Assembly: GCA_023410055.1 (NCBI GenBank)
Contig: JAEYQK010000002.1
Coordinates: forward strand, 14,935 to 78,934
Length of the DNA stretch: 64,000 bases
From: Acidobacteriota bacterium
GTDB lineage: Bacteria; Acidobacteriota; Terriglobia; Terriglobales; Acidobacteriaceae
Direction of reading: 5' to 3'
The position numbers and the translations under genes were made by a program. Below the pieces are notes generated by a model. The model did no database searches, was not told the origin of the DNA, and was given only the letters and a program-made list of their open reading frames with translations. Below, piece by piece: positions 52,558 through 62,013 of this stretch (positions are counted from its first letter, which is position 1; each line of letters starts with the position of its first letter).

Positions 52558-54051
52558 TCATTGCCCCGTACCCGCCGCCACTACAACGAACGTTTTCAGC
52601 AGGATCTTAAAATCTAGCCACAAGCTCCAGTTGTCGACATAGTGGCTGTCAAGATTGACATAGCTTTCAAACGACGGATTCCGCCGCGCCTCTACCTGCC
52701 ACAAACCGGTAATACCAGGAACAACATCGAGCCGTTTCAGATGGTCCAGTTCATACCGTGCATATTCCCCAGGAACGGGTGGTCGGGGGCCAACCAGGCT
52801 CATATCGCCCTTCAGCACATTCCAGAACTGCGGAAGCTCGTCCAGACTGTACTTACGCAGGAACCGTCCCACAGGGGTGATTCGCGGATCATTTGCAATT
52901 TTGAAGAGTACGCCTTCGCGTTCATTGAGGTGCTCCAACGCCGGTCTCAACTCTTCCGCCTTGTCAACCATTGTGCGGAATTTATAGCAAGTAAAATGGC
53001 GGGCCTTTCTTCCCACACGTTGCGAGCCGTAGAAGATGCGCCCATTCGAGTCGACTCGGATGGCCACTGCAATCAGCGACATCAACGGTGCGAAAACGAG
53101 CAGCCCAACCAGAGATCCCACAATATCCAGGATGCGCTTTGCCAACAGCGCAATGACAGGAGCAGGCTTGCTCTGTATCTGCATCGTGGGCAGCCACCCG
53201 AGGTACTCGACTGGAGCCCCCCAAGCCAACCCATCGTACAGATCTGGCACAAGTCGCACGTCACATCCAAGCTCACGTGCGCTGGCAATAACCTCCATTA
53301 CCTGCTCCCTCTTAGCTGGTAGTGCAATGAATACTTCGTCAACGAATTCGCCGCGTATCACCCGCTTCAACTCTTCCCTACTCAAAGAGGATGTTGAATG
53401 GAATTGATCCGAACCAGCTTCGTCCGTCCATTCCCCCTCTGCCGGAATTAGCGCACGCACAGCGTATCCGAGCTCCCGGTGGTCGTCTAGATGTCGCGAC
53501 AAAGCGGCAGCGGCCGAAGCACCGCCGATGATCAGGGCATGACGCTTTGTAACCTTCCCTTGTTTATCCGATATCTCAAGATACTTGCGCCTGCAATATC
53601 GCCACACCGTGAGCGCAAAGAGACTGCTCAGCACCGTCCAACCGACCGCCATCCTCGAAATGGCTTTCTGGCCAGTCAAGTAGACGAAAGCGGAAAGCAG
53701 GATTGTAGAAAACGACACAGCTTTGGTAATTGCCACCGTGCTGCCCCAGGCTGTGCGACCCTGCAGTGTGCTGTAGAGGTGCTGCGTGTGGCAAAACAAG
53801 ATCACAAGCACGGACAACAGAAGCAGGAAACCTATGTGTCCGGGCAAGCTCTCTGCCGAGATGAAACTCAGTCGAACGCGCACCCACAAGACCAGGGCTG
53901 CACAGACCCAGAGCACCAGAAAGTCGGCGCAAACCAGGAGTATTAGGTTCGCATTGGCCGTCGTGTGCCCAGCGGGAACAGGTTTCCCGGTCATGTCCGA
54001 CGCAAACGCCTGTCGGTCTCCGCTATTGCCAATTCCTGTCGTGGTCACCAT
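52558..54051 (-). CDS. WcaJ-type polyprenyl-phosphate hexose-1-phosphate transferase
   Basis: This 497-residue initiating phosphoglycosyl transferase (large monotopic type) would load the first sugar of locus 2 onto undecaprenyl phosphate. Four or five N-terminal membrane segments (~30-150) precede a Rossmann-like regulatory domain (~170-290, HALIIGGASAAAALSRHL). The catalytic domain (~305-497) begins KRILDIVGSLVGLLVF and carries CYKFRTMVDKAEELRP. Its Asp-Glu pair lies in KYSLDELPQFWNVLKGDMSLVGPRPP, and GITGLWQV follows. The first sugar is commonly glucose or galactose in this class; the specificity here is not readable. Confidence 0.94.
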   Translation of the reverse strand: MVTTTGIGNSGDRQAFASDMTGKPVPAGHTTANANLILLVCADFLVLWVCAALVLWVRVRLSFISAESLPGHIGFLLLLSVLVILFCHTQHLYSTLQGRTAWGSTVAITKAVSFSTILLSAFVYLTGQKAISRMAVGWTVLSSLFALTVWRYCRRKYLEISDKQGKVTKRHALIIGGASAAAALSRHLDDHRELGYAVRALIPAEGEWTDEAGSDQFHSTSSLSREELKRVIRGEFVDEVFIALPAKREQVMEVIASARELGCDVRLVPDLYDGLAWGAPVEYLGWLPTMQIQSKPAPVIALLAKRILDIVGSLVGLLVFAPLMSLIAVAIRVDSNGRIFYGSQRVGRKARHFTCYKFRTMVDKAEELRPALEHLNEREGVLFKIANDPRITPVGRFLRKYSLDELPQFWNVLKGDMSLVGPRPPVPGEYARYELDHLKRLDVVPGITGLWQVEARRNPSFESYVNLDSHYVDNWSLWLDFKILLKTFVVVAAGTGQ

Positions 54052-54090
54052 ATCGAGCGATCCGGATTCGTGATGCGAAAAGAGAGGAGG

Positions 54091-55404
54091 CTACCCATCT
54101 AGGAGCGAACACCCACTTCTTGGAAGGACTGCGAGTGCAACACAAATCGAGAACCAAGCCGCGTTTGCCGGAATATGAAGATTGAAGTCTACCCAGCTGT
54201 GCACCAAGATCCCGCAAACGGCTATCGCGGCCGCCATTTGTGTCCAGCCGATTGCCGTGCCAATGCGTTTACCGATCCGGGTAAACGCCATTTTCAGAAA
54301 AAGCAGGATTGCGAGCGGAGTGACGACCCAACCAAGAAGACCGGTTTCAGCGACGAATTGCACATAGTCATTGTGAGCATATTCAATGAGAAGATCGGTC
54401 GCAAAGGACTGGTAGCGAGGATACGCGCGCTCGAAAGCACCCAGTCCTACTCCTGCGAGGAAATGATCGTGCGACATGTGGAGCGAATCGACTGTCATGC
54501 GCATGCGCCAGTCGTTCCGGAGATCGGGAGAATTCGCTAAGCTGTCCCATCGGCGATAGACACCGCCCGGATCAACCCAAAGGAAGAAGCATCCCAGCAG
54601 TGCCACAACGGCTGCCCCCACAGCAACAGCACGCTTTGTCTTTCCGGCGGCACTAGAACTTCGGAGAGCGATTGCCCCAAACACAAGCAGTTCAACAACT
54701 AGTGCTAGGGCTCCGGCGCGCGAACCGGATAGCAGCACCGACAGGAACGCGACCAAGGCGGAAAAGCCCAAGGCGAGTCTGGCCGGGTGTCCGCGGCGCA
54801 ATCCTACAACCAGTGCCAGCGGAAAAGGAATCAGCATCTCCATAAGTCCGGCATAATTGTTGTGGCTGATATACGGTCCAAATATGTAACCACCCCACCG
54901 GGGCTTCACCACCCCGTATACCGTGCCTGGGCTGACGAAGAACTGAATCATCGCGAACATGGCGATAGCGAAGGCGAACACGCTCGCGGCAAAAGCAAAG
55001 CGCTCCCATTGCTGAGTAGTTGCTTCTACAAACAACTGTTGCATTAGGAAGAACAGCAAGAGGTAGGTGATCAGCTTGATCGCCGACTCGCGCGAGGCGA
55101 TAGGGTCGAGCGAGAGTCCGGACGCCAGCTGCACCAGCGACAGAACCAATACAGCAAGAAAGGGGACGTATAGATGAGACCACGTCAGTCGAACACGCTT
55201 GGCCTGCACGCAGCCTAGAGCCCAGGACAGCAGCGCAAGCGAAGTCAGCAGGCTTATCAGGCCCCATGCCCAGGGTTGCACAGCGCCGAACGCGAGAGGC
55301 GCGCCCGTCAAAATGACGTACACACAAGCTCGCGCCACGGTGAAAGCGATCGGAACTTGAGCGGAGGCGAGTGCTTCCGATAGCTCTGTTTTCGCGCTGC
55401 TCAC
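54091..55404 (-). CDS. O-antigen ligase/Wzy family protein
   Basis: This 437-residue polytopic protein of the O-antigen ligase/polymerase (Wzy_C) family has about twelve membrane segments. The diagnostic periplasmic region spans ~290-360: LAGVGLGAFERAYPRYQSF, then LIEYAHNDYVQFVAETGLLGW. The H-N-D-Y/E-x-G pattern contains residues important in WaaL and related polymerases. It overlaps the upstream TPR gene by four bases and is near the front of locus 2, so it is the better candidate for the repeat-unit polymerase. Confidence 0.9.
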   Translation of the reverse strand: MSSAKTELSEALASAQVPIAFTVARACVYVILTGAPLAFGAVQPWAWGLISLLTSLALLSWALGCVQAKRVRLTWSHLYVPFLAVLVLSLVQLASGLSLDPIASRESAIKLITYLLLFFLMQQLFVEATTQQWERFAFAASVFAFAIAMFAMIQFFVSPGTVYGVVKPRWGGYIFGPYISHNNYAGLMEMLIPFPLALVVGLRRGHPARLALGFSALVAFLSVLLSGSRAGALALVVELLVFGAIALRSSSAAGKTKRAVAVGAAVVALLGCFFLWVDPGGVYRRWDSLANSPDLRNDWRMRMTVDSLHMSHDHFLAGVGLGAFERAYPRYQSFATDLLIEYAHNDYVQFVAETGLLGWVVTPLAILLFLKMAFTRIGKRIGTAIGWTQMAAAIAVCGILVHSWVDFNLHIPANAAWFSICVALAVLPRSGCSLLDG

Positions 55405-56696
55405 TGTCCACTCGCAGGGTTCTGGATTCCCGGGACCACGGTCAACCTCACGTTGCGGATATAGAAGTACCCGCTGATTTCCATTGGGAAAGCGCGGCTG
55501 CGCGGCCGAAGAATGGAAATCCGAACCACTTGGGTTTGCGGACCAGGGGCAAACGCGATCGACATCTCGTGCCAGCCTGTGTTGCCGGTGACACCTTCAC
55601 TGCTGGCGTCCAGACAAGTCGGGCAAACTGCATCGCTCACGCGCAATCGTGGGCCGCTATCGGAAGTAATCGCTTCCGACTTCACGTCGGCCTTCAACTC
55701 ATATCTCTGGCCTGGAGTCACCGGGACGTATTGAAACACCGGCTCCGATGTTGAGTTCTGTGGTACGGTGAAGTCGATAATCAGTGCGCGACCGGCTGAA
55801 CTAGCAGCAACATCGGCTACGCTCACCGTAACATATTTCTCTTTCGCCAAACGCCAGTCAAAGCCTGCATTCAGGGGTTCCGTCGCGAACTGCCCGTTGT
55901 AGAGTAGATTGCTGGCATCCGCCGAACTAATTGCACCTGTCTTCTGGAGGTATCGCCAGACGTCTATCGCGTCCGGATATTGCCCGCTGGCAATCAAGCG
56001 CTCTGTGTACGGCATGGCCGCTTCAATGCCCACTCGAGTACCAGAGTCCGCGATGCTTTTCCAATACATTCGTGCCAGCTCGAGTTTGCCGTCCTGCAGC
56101 AGAACGTCGAGGTAATAGAGTTTGAGGTCAGCAGGCTTGTTGCTGACCACATTGCGCCAGATACCTTCGGGATCAGCGATGGTCCGGTACATCGACGCCA
56201 ACGCCTTTGGAGCGCCCTCGGGTTGCAGATCAATGCAGCGATTAAGCGATCGAAATCCCGCTTCGTGGCGATCCGTAACGGCGTAATAGAGGGCCGCGTC
56301 CCATTGATAGCGCGGCACGAAGGGCGCAAGTTGGGTGGTCCGAAGTGTTGTTTGATCGGCACAGGACTGATCGCCGTTGGCGAAGCAGGCCTGGGCAAGC
56401 TGCGACCAGTATCGTTCGCCGAGAGGTGCTAGTTCGACCGCCTTTCGAAAATCGGCGACGGCCTCCTGGGGCGCGCCGCTGTCCCACAACTCGACGAGAC
56501 CGCGCCGATAATACCATTCAGGGTTCTTGCTGTCCCATGCTATGGCGCGGCGAATGCTGGCCACATCGGCAGAATCCCCCCAAGTTGCTGAAGCCGCGAC
56601 CCGGGTCACGAATACTGCAAACATGATCGCGAACAGCAATAGGGGCACAAGAAACGCCATCGATCGCCAAAACGGGCGCAGCGAAATGTCCAACAC
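55401..56696 (-). CDS. Membrane-anchored TPR protein with C-terminal beta-sandwich
   Basis: This 431-residue protein has one N-terminal membrane segment (SMAFLVPLLLFAIMFAVFVTRVAA, ~12-35). TPR-like helices (~45-250) include PEWYYRRGLVELWDSGAPQEAVADFRKAVELAP. The C-terminal ~150 residues look like a carbohydrate-binding-module-type beta-sandwich (NLLYNGQFATEPLNAGFDWRL, GQRYELKADVKSE, TGWHEMSIAFAPGP). It is probably periplasmic and translationally coupled to the O-antigen ligase-like gene. A scaffold or regulatory role for the polymerase is likely but inferred. Similar TPR-CBM proteins occur in other exopolysaccharide loci. Confidence 0.8.
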   Translation of the reverse strand: MLDISLRPFWRSMAFLVPLLLFAIMFAVFVTRVAASATWGDSADVASIRRAIAWDSKNPEWYYRRGLVELWDSGAPQEAVADFRKAVELAPLGERYWSQLAQACFANGDQSCADQTTLRTTQLAPFVPRYQWDAALYYAVTDRHEAGFRSLNRCIDLQPEGAPKALASMYRTIADPEGIWRNVVSNKPADLKLYYLDVLLQDGKLELARMYWKSIADSGTRVGIEAAMPYTERLIASGQYPDAIDVWRYLQKTGAISSADASNLLYNGQFATEPLNAGFDWRLAKEKYVTVSVADVAASSAGRALIIDFTVPQNSTSEPVFQYVPVTPGQRYELKADVKSEAITSDSGPRLRVSDAVCPTCLDASSEGVTGNTGWHEMSIAFAPGPQTQVVRISILRPRSRAFPMEISGYFYIRNVRLTVVPGIQNPASGQ

Positions 56697-56771
56697 AATA
56701 GGCCTTGCTATGACGTCAGCTCCAACTGGGAGCGGGTTCTTGTTGTCAGCTCCGCACGATGATCCGCTCGG

Positions 56772-58976
56772 CTATGACTCGTCTGTAATCTCAGGATGAT
56801 ACGATTGGTAACCGCGATAGTGATAGTAGGCGTAGGACCCGTACTCGCTCTGTTCGAGATCGAGGTTGTTTAGTACCAGACCGACGACTCTGGCGCTAGC
56901 GCTTTCAAGTACCTTGTACGCTCGCAGCAATGCCACGCGGTGGGTCGAACCGCTCGCTGCGAGCAGAACAACGCCTTCCGCCAATACAGACAGGATTGTG
57001 GCATCGGTCACGGCGAGCACCGGAGGCGAATCGATGATGACGTAGTCGAAGCGCTCGCGCAGCTGATCGAGAATCGTCGGCATCATCTCCGAAGACAGCA
57101 GTTCGGACGGGTTAGGAGGGACTGGACCGGCCGGCAAAACCCACAGGCTCGGCAACCCACCGTATTGCTGAAGGACATCATCTAGCTTGTCGTTGCCGGT
57201 GAGAACAGTGCTCAGCCCACGTTTGTTCCCAATCCCCAATCGAAAGCCCACCGCACGTTTTCGCAAATCGCAATCCATCACCAAGACGCGACCCTTGGTT
57301 TGGGCCATCGCTTGCGCCAAGTTAAGAACAGTCGTGGTCTTGCCCTCCTCCGGCCCCGTACTCGTAACCAGCAAGGTACGCGGCGGATTCGGAGAGACCG
57401 ACAACAGAACGGCGGTACGCAAAGCGCGATAGGCCTCGGCAATTTGCGAGGTCGGCCTTTGCAGTACAGCAAGGTCGATGGCTTCTCTGGAAGAGGGTTC
57501 CACCAGTCGCTCTGAGTCTTTGGCGCTCATCAGTGTGCGACGCGGACGATCAAGCGGGACGACTGCCAGCATCGGTGCTAGCATCAGCTTCTCTACGTCT
57601 TCCGCACTACGAATTGAACGGTCCAAAGCTTCGACAGCAAATGCCGCCATGATGCCCAGAACCAGCCCGGTACATAGTCCCATGGCAATATTCATCCCCC
57701 TCCTCGGTCGAATAGGAGATCTGGGGATGCGGGCAGCGTCGATTAGGTGAATGTTGGTGGAGCGCAGGCCTGCAGAGACAGTGGCATCTTTCAATCGCTC
57801 CAGCAGATTCTGGTAGAGTTGCTGGTTGAGTTCACTCAGTACTTGCTTCTGACGCTCCACAGCCGCTTGCGCCAGTCTTTCTCGGGTAGATGCCGCAAGG
57901 TAAGTTGTGTGAATCTGCTCTATCACCCGGCTCTGTTCGCGATCAATTTGGGCTCTGTTATCAGCTATCTGCTTATCAACCCGAACAGCGCGTGGGAAGT
58001 TGGGGCCATATTGAGCCACGATTTCCGAACGTTGGCCGTTGAGATCCGCCGCCGTCGCCTGAAGCTTCTGCAGCAAAGCATCTTGCGCCAACCCGGCCAC
58101 TTTCGACGGATCGCTCAAAGACTGCTGATACAAGGCTTCCCTTTGGATACGCTCGCTCTGGGCCGTCGTAAGATCTTTGCTCAAGTCGGACAGGATCTGC
58201 TCCTGAATATTCTGTTTCTCGTTGATGTGGGCTATGGCGTACTGGCGTTCGTAGTCCACCAGCGCGTGCTGTGATTTCTCCACGTTGGCCTTGAGTTCGT
58301 CCAGCTGTTGCTCCATCCAGGCAGACGCCTGCCGGGTGGCATCGTACTTAACCTGAAAATTCCAGTCGATGTAATTGGTAGCCAAGGCGGTAGCCACCTG
58401 GGACGCGACCCGTGGGTCCGAGCTCTGGAAAGAAATCGACACCACTCGCGTGTTGGGAACCAGGCTGATGCTCAGCTGACCTAGAAACATGCCGATCAGA
58501 TCCACTTTGCGCTGCTCCGGGTCTTGGCCATCTCCGCCGGGGCCGGCAAAAGCAGGGTTTGACTGCAATCCCAGCTGTTGGATCGTCTTCCACGCCAACA
58601 CGTCGTTCTTCAGCACCTGAATCTGAGTCAGCAGATAGCCATCATCCACGTAATTGGTCAACGGTCGCGATGCATCGCTCACCGAGCCTATCGTCGGCGT
58701 CTCGCCGTCGATTTCGACACGTGCAGTCGCACTATAAATCGGTGTCATGCGAAACGATGCGATGGCCACCGCGGTCGTAATCACAAGCGCAACTGTCGCG
58801 ACCAGCCACCAGCGATTGCGTAGCACGCGCCAATATGTAGCCAGAGGGAGGTATCCTTCTGCGCCCATCGTGTCTTGCCCTCCCCCCACATACTCCGGAG
58901 GAACGGCCGGCGCGAGTTGCTGCCTTTCGTTTGGGATGACCTCGCGTTTTTGTTCGCCTTGTTCGATCATTTCCAC
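56772..58976 (-). CDS. Wzz/BY-kinase fusion: polysaccharide co-polymerase with tyrosine kinase domain (locus 2)
   Basis: This 734-residue inner-membrane co-polymerase/tyrosine kinase is paralogous to the one at 22129. It has TM1 RWWLVATVALVITTAVAIASF (~55-75), a long periplasmic coiled-coil region (~190-420), TM2 GMNIAMGLCTGLVLGIMAAFAVEAL and a cytoplasmic kinase. The kinase has Walker A STGPEEGKTTT (~542), Walker A' VLVMDCDLRKRAVG and Walker B YVIIDSPP. The tail holds seven tyrosines (YGSYAYYHYRGYQSYHP). The Walker A has EEGKT instead of the GEGKT seen in the paralog. It lies directly downstream of the export gene in locus 2. Confidence 0.93.
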   Translation of the reverse strand: MEMIEQGEQKREVIPNERQQLAPAVPPEYVGGGQDTMGAEGYLPLATYWRVLRNRWWLVATVALVITTAVAIASFRMTPIYSATARVEIDGETPTIGSVSDASRPLTNYVDDGYLLTQIQVLKNDVLAWKTIQQLGLQSNPAFAGPGGDGQDPEQRKVDLIGMFLGQLSISLVPNTRVVSISFQSSDPRVASQVATALATNYIDWNFQVKYDATRQASAWMEQQLDELKANVEKSQHALVDYERQYAIAHINEKQNIQEQILSDLSKDLTTAQSERIQREALYQQSLSDPSKVAGLAQDALLQKLQATAADLNGQRSEIVAQYGPNFPRAVRVDKQIADNRAQIDREQSRVIEQIHTTYLAASTRERLAQAAVERQKQVLSELNQQLYQNLLERLKDATVSAGLRSTNIHLIDAARIPRSPIRPRRGMNIAMGLCTGLVLGIMAAFAVEALDRSIRSAEDVEKLMLAPMLAVVPLDRPRRTLMSAKDSERLVEPSSREAIDLAVLQRPTSQIAEAYRALRTAVLLSVSPNPPRTLLVTSTGPEEGKTTTVLNLAQAMAQTKGRVLVMDCDLRKRAVGFRLGIGNKRGLSTVLTGNDKLDDVLQQYGGLPSLWVLPAGPVPPNPSELLSSEMMPTILDQLRERFDYVIIDSPPVLAVTDATILSVLAEGVVLLAASGSTHRVALLRAYKVLESASARVVGLVLNNLDLEQSEYGSYAYYHYRGYQSYHPEITDES

Positions 58977-59026
58977 TGCCTTCTCTTTGCGACTGTCACT
59001 GGAGGAACGTACCTTGGGAGAAAGAA

Positions 59027-60073
59027 TTAGGGCCGAATACCGTAAATAGCCATCCCCGTGGCGACCTGCAAGGCCGCTTCGGCCCCGCGCCGCAAGGCGC
59101 GTTTGCCCGGGCTGTCGGGAACAAAAAGGATATCTCCTGGCGCGAGCGCCAGGTCCTCGGTCCTTCCCGCTAACACTTTCTTTAGATCGACGGCAATCTG
59201 CCTATGGCCGTTCGCCGCTTGCGCATCGGCGCGAATGATGACACTGTTTTTTGGCACCGCGGTGGTTTTCAGGTCTTCCGCCAGCGCCACGGCTTTCAGC
59301 ACAGTCAGGCTCTGGCGTTCTCCGCCCAACACGAACCCACCCGGCCGGTTGACTGCTCCGACCACGTAGACCACGCCACCAGCAGGTACAGTGATACGGT
59401 CGCCCGGATAAATGACAACGTTCTGATCGGGAGTATTGCCCTGCAGCAGGGTCCGGAGATCTACGGTCTGGGTGACAGCAGTTGCGCCCTGCCCTGCCGC
59501 TGGTTCTTGGGCATTTAGGCGCAGCGCCTGCACGGCAATGCTGCCGCGCTGAATGATCGCAATTCCACCTGCACGATCATCGGCTCCGCCCGCCTGTGAG
59601 AGAGCGTCGAGCAGTGTTGTAGTACCGAAGATCTGAAATACCTGCGGTTGTCTCACCGCCCCGTTGACGCTCACAGTGGCGATGCGAGACTGCACAACCG
59701 TCACACTCACATGCGGATCACTCACCAGACCGGATTCCTTCAAGTTCAGGCTCAGCGTGTCCGCAAAGGCTCCGACACTCAACCCCGCTGCCAGCAGCGG
59801 TTTCTGCAGTAAAGGTATGCTGACCATCCCGCTCGGGCTGACGCGATACTGACGGGAAAGCTCCGCAACGTCGATGATGTAGACGTCCAACACATCGTCG
59901 GGACTGATGATATGGTCTAGGTCTTGTGTTCCAGGCCCGTTGGCAACCATATTTTTCGGCCCCGAGATTGTGTGGGAGGAGTCTTGACCATGCATATGGA
60001 GCGGCAGGCTGAAACAAATCCCAATTCCCAGCACAACCGAGATCAGTCGATAACGCCTTCGATAGCTATTCAC
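59027..60073 (-). CDS. Wza-like polysaccharide export protein (locus 2)
   Basis: This 348-residue export protein begins with a signal sequence (LISVVLGIGICFSLPLHMHGQ). Its Poly_export domain (~45-150) reads IISPDDVLDVYIIDVAELSRQYRVSPSGMVSIPLL. Two SLBB-type repeats follow (VNGAVRQPQVF and GAVNRPGGF). The C-terminus is a small hydrophobic helix (AALQVATGMAIYGI) like the locus 1 protein. GTG 60073 is preferred: AGAGGT lies seven bases upstream and it starts just before the signal peptide, though the frame is open to 60154. It lies 93 bp after tetR3, the same spacing as tetR1 and its export gene. Confidence 0.9.
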   Translation of the reverse strand: MNSYRRRYRLISVVLGIGICFSLPLHMHGQDSSHTISGPKNMVANGPGTQDLDHIISPDDVLDVYIIDVAELSRQYRVSPSGMVSIPLLQKPLLAAGLSVGAFADTLSLNLKESGLVSDPHVSVTVVQSRIATVSVNGAVRQPQVFQIFGTTTLLDALSQAGGADDRAGGIAIIQRGSIAVQALRLNAQEPAAGQGATAVTQTVDLRTLLQGNTPDQNVVIYPGDRITVPAGGVVYVVGAVNRPGGFVLGGERQSLTVLKAVALAEDLKTTAVPKNSVIIRADAQAANGHRQIAVDLKKVLAGRTEDLALAPGDILFVPDSPGKRALRRGAEAALQVATGMAIYGIRP

Positions 60074-60166
60074 AACACGACCTCTAGAGTAGCGATGCGA
60101 GCCGCAGAGCGGCATGGATCGCCGACCGGATTGATCTTGAATTCCTGAGCGCACTCCGACTTGGCT

Positions 60167-60814
60167 TCACGCTCTCGAAAAAGACGCGGACATGGCCCTA
60201 ATCGACTTTCCGGCCCCGTCCGGCAACACCAGTGTCAGCCAGAATTTGGTATAGGCAGCAATCATTTGCTCGGTGTTGGCAAATGACTTGGCATTGCCGG
60301 TAAATAACTGGCAGAGTCCTTGATGGGACAAAATCGTGGTCACAAATGCCACCGCGGCCATGGAAGGATCAACATCTCGCGCACTGCCACGTGAAACACA
60401 GTGCTCCAGATATGTCACTAAGGACCGAAAAAGCGGACCCAGCTGGGTTCGATAGATCTGCTCCGCATCCACGCGAAATTCCATTAAGCCGAAACGGAGC
60501 AGCTTGATCAACTCAGGATTGTAGGCCGCCGTCTCGACAAGGAACTCGATGATATGCGGAATTACGATTTCGGGTGGCTGATTCTCGCTCAGACCGCGTT
60601 GTAGGTCCTTGTGCAATCGCAGCCGTTCCAAGCGTGATTGGATCGCTGCCAAGAACAGGTCTTGTTTGCGCGGGAAGTAACGGAACACGGTGACTTCGTG
60701 CACCCCGGCCAGGCGCGCGATCTCACGCGTGCTCGTTAGATTGAATCCGTTATAGGAAAAGAGCCTGACTGCTGCCTCAACGATACGCTGAGGCGTCTCT
60801 TTGGTGTAGCCCAT
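60167..60814 (-). CDS. TetR/AcrR-family transcriptional regulator (TetR3)
   Basis: This 215-residue regulator has a typical TetR helix-turn-helix at residues ~8-52 (RIVEAAVRLFSYNGFNLTSTREIARLAGV, TVFRYFPRKQDLFLAAI). The helical C-terminal region shares the length and pattern of TetR1 and TetR2 (for example IIEFLVETAAYNPELIKLLRFGLMEF). It lies 17 bases downstream of upxY3, so the two are co-transcribed. It probably controls locus 2 expression. Confidence 0.9.
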   Translation of the reverse strand: MGYTKETPQRIVEAAVRLFSYNGFNLTSTREIARLAGVHEVTVFRYFPRKQDLFLAAIQSRLERLRLHKDLQRGLSENQPPEIVIPHIIEFLVETAAYNPELIKLLRFGLMEFRVDAEQIYRTQLGPLFRSLVTYLEHCVSRGSARDVDPSMAAVAFVTTILSHQGLCQLFTGNAKSFANTEQMIAAYTKFWLTLVLPDGAGKSIRAMSASFSRA

Positions 60815-60831
60815 GCGTCTTGACCTGATGA

Positions 60832-61422
60832 CTAGTTTGTCGACGAAAGACGGGATGAAGACTTGACCGGCTCAATATCGAAGGCATCAACCTCGACGGC
60901 AATGCTCCTCATTATTTGATCCAGCGTCAGCACGATACGGCAGTCGTTCTTCTTGCGAAGCAGAACACCTTCCATTCCCGCGAAGGCCCCGGCCTTGATT
61001 CTCGCCTTCTCTCCCACAACCAGGTACGGATAGGGTTCCATTTTTCGCGAACCAACGCCGTCTCGAAGAGAATTGATCTCGGAAGCCTCAAGAGGCGTAG
61101 GCTCCCGTCCAGATCCCACAATGGACAGAACCCCTGGAATGGCAAGAACTCGTGCCCGGTCCTGCCGATCAATATTGACAAACAGATAGTTGGGAAATAG
61201 AGGCAAGTCCACTTTGACCTTGCAGCGATTGACATACTTGTGGACCGCCGAATAGGTCGGAAGAAAAGACTCGATGCTCCGTTGCGAGAGATACTGGAAA
61301 ACTCGCTTTTCATGATGTGAGTTGGTAAACACGGCAAACCAGTTTCTGGCTTCCAGTGCGATGCTTCCAATTACCGCCCCACTGTTGATCTCGGCAGTCA
61401 ATCCTGTTCCCATCGAGTCCAT
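60832..61422 (-). CDS. UpxY-family NusG-like transcription antiterminator (UpxY3)
   Basis: This roughly 196-residue NusG paralog probably promotes read-through of the ~30-kb locus 2 operon. Its NGN domain has NWFAVFTNSHHEKRVFQYL, SIESFLPTY, VKVDLPLFPNYLFVNI and IPGVLSIVG. Its KOW-type domain has VVGEKARIKAGAFAGMEGVL and LTLDQIMRSIAVEVDAFDI. It is strikingly close to UpxY1 across the whole length. ATG 61422 is a conservative start; in-frame ATGs at 61413 and 61461 are possible and none has a strong ribosome-binding site. Confidence 0.92.
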   Translation of the reverse strand: MDSMGTGLTAEINSGAVIGSIALEARNWFAVFTNSHHEKRVFQYLSQRSIESFLPTYSAVHKYVNRCKVKVDLPLFPNYLFVNIDRQDRARVLAIPGVLSIVGSGREPTPLEASEINSLRDGVGSRKMEPYPYLVVGEKARIKAGAFAGMEGVLLRKKNDCRIVLTLDQIMRSIAVEVDAFDIEPVKSSSRLSSTN

Positions 61423-61431
61423 ATGCGCATA

Positions 61432-61454
61432 GCTTCGCTTTCGCCACTGAGCAG
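61432..61454 (-). promoter_or_regulatory. Conserved 23-bp element (copy 3)
   Basis: This matches copies 1 and 2 at 19 of 23 positions, including the GCTTCGC end and the AGCAG end. On the minus strand it lies 10-33 bases upstream of the chosen upxY3 start. The inner ACT...AGT inverted repeat is retained. Confidence 0.4.
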
Positions 61455-62013
61455 TAGCCATGCCACATTTCGTGCACAACAAGGGACACGCCCGGGAACA
61501 TCCCCCAATGAAAAGCAAGTCTCTGTTGCGGTGAGCACACTGTACGTTGAGAGTCGTTTCGAGTCAACGGAAAAGATCGAGAATTATAAGTACTATTCAA
61601 ATGTGTTACTTACGATCTCGACCTTGAAGGCTGGAGACACTCCTGTGCTGTGAGGCTGTATGTTAGTGCCAACTTGCACTACTGGCCCAACATGGCCTGC
61701 ACGCGCAGCCTGCCGAAGACGGCAGAGGGCGAGCACGGTCACCACAGCCATTGCGCGCGAAGACAACATCAGGAAAGCGGTGCTATCAAGCAAACTGAAA
61801 GTCATTCCCTTCTGCTGTGTGTGGATGCGGAGTCCTTCCGACCCTATGTGCCAAACCGGTTGGAGCACCCAAATCTAATCCGAGTCTCTCGAAGAGCGAT
61901 CCGACTCCGAAGATCAAATTGGGTCGAGCACACGCCTGCAAACTCGCACTTCATCTTGTATGTAATCTGCTGTCGCAAAACCGGGCTACCGCACAGAGGA
62001 GTTGATATGCTAG
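61455..62013. other. Divergent intergenic region upstream of locus 2
   Basis: No recognisable gene. It separates the minus-strand locus 2 from the plus-strand nucleotidyltransferase gene and should contain the locus 2 promoter. Part is AT-rich on the plus strand (around 61575-61615: TTATAAGTACTATTC). Open frames of 70-90 codons on both strands lack domain features. Confidence 0.4.

Noticed and set aside
61593..61868. 91-codon minus-strand frame upstream of upxY3
   Set aside because: No recognisable domain or good start; it overlaps an equally plausible plus-strand frame, so neither was called.
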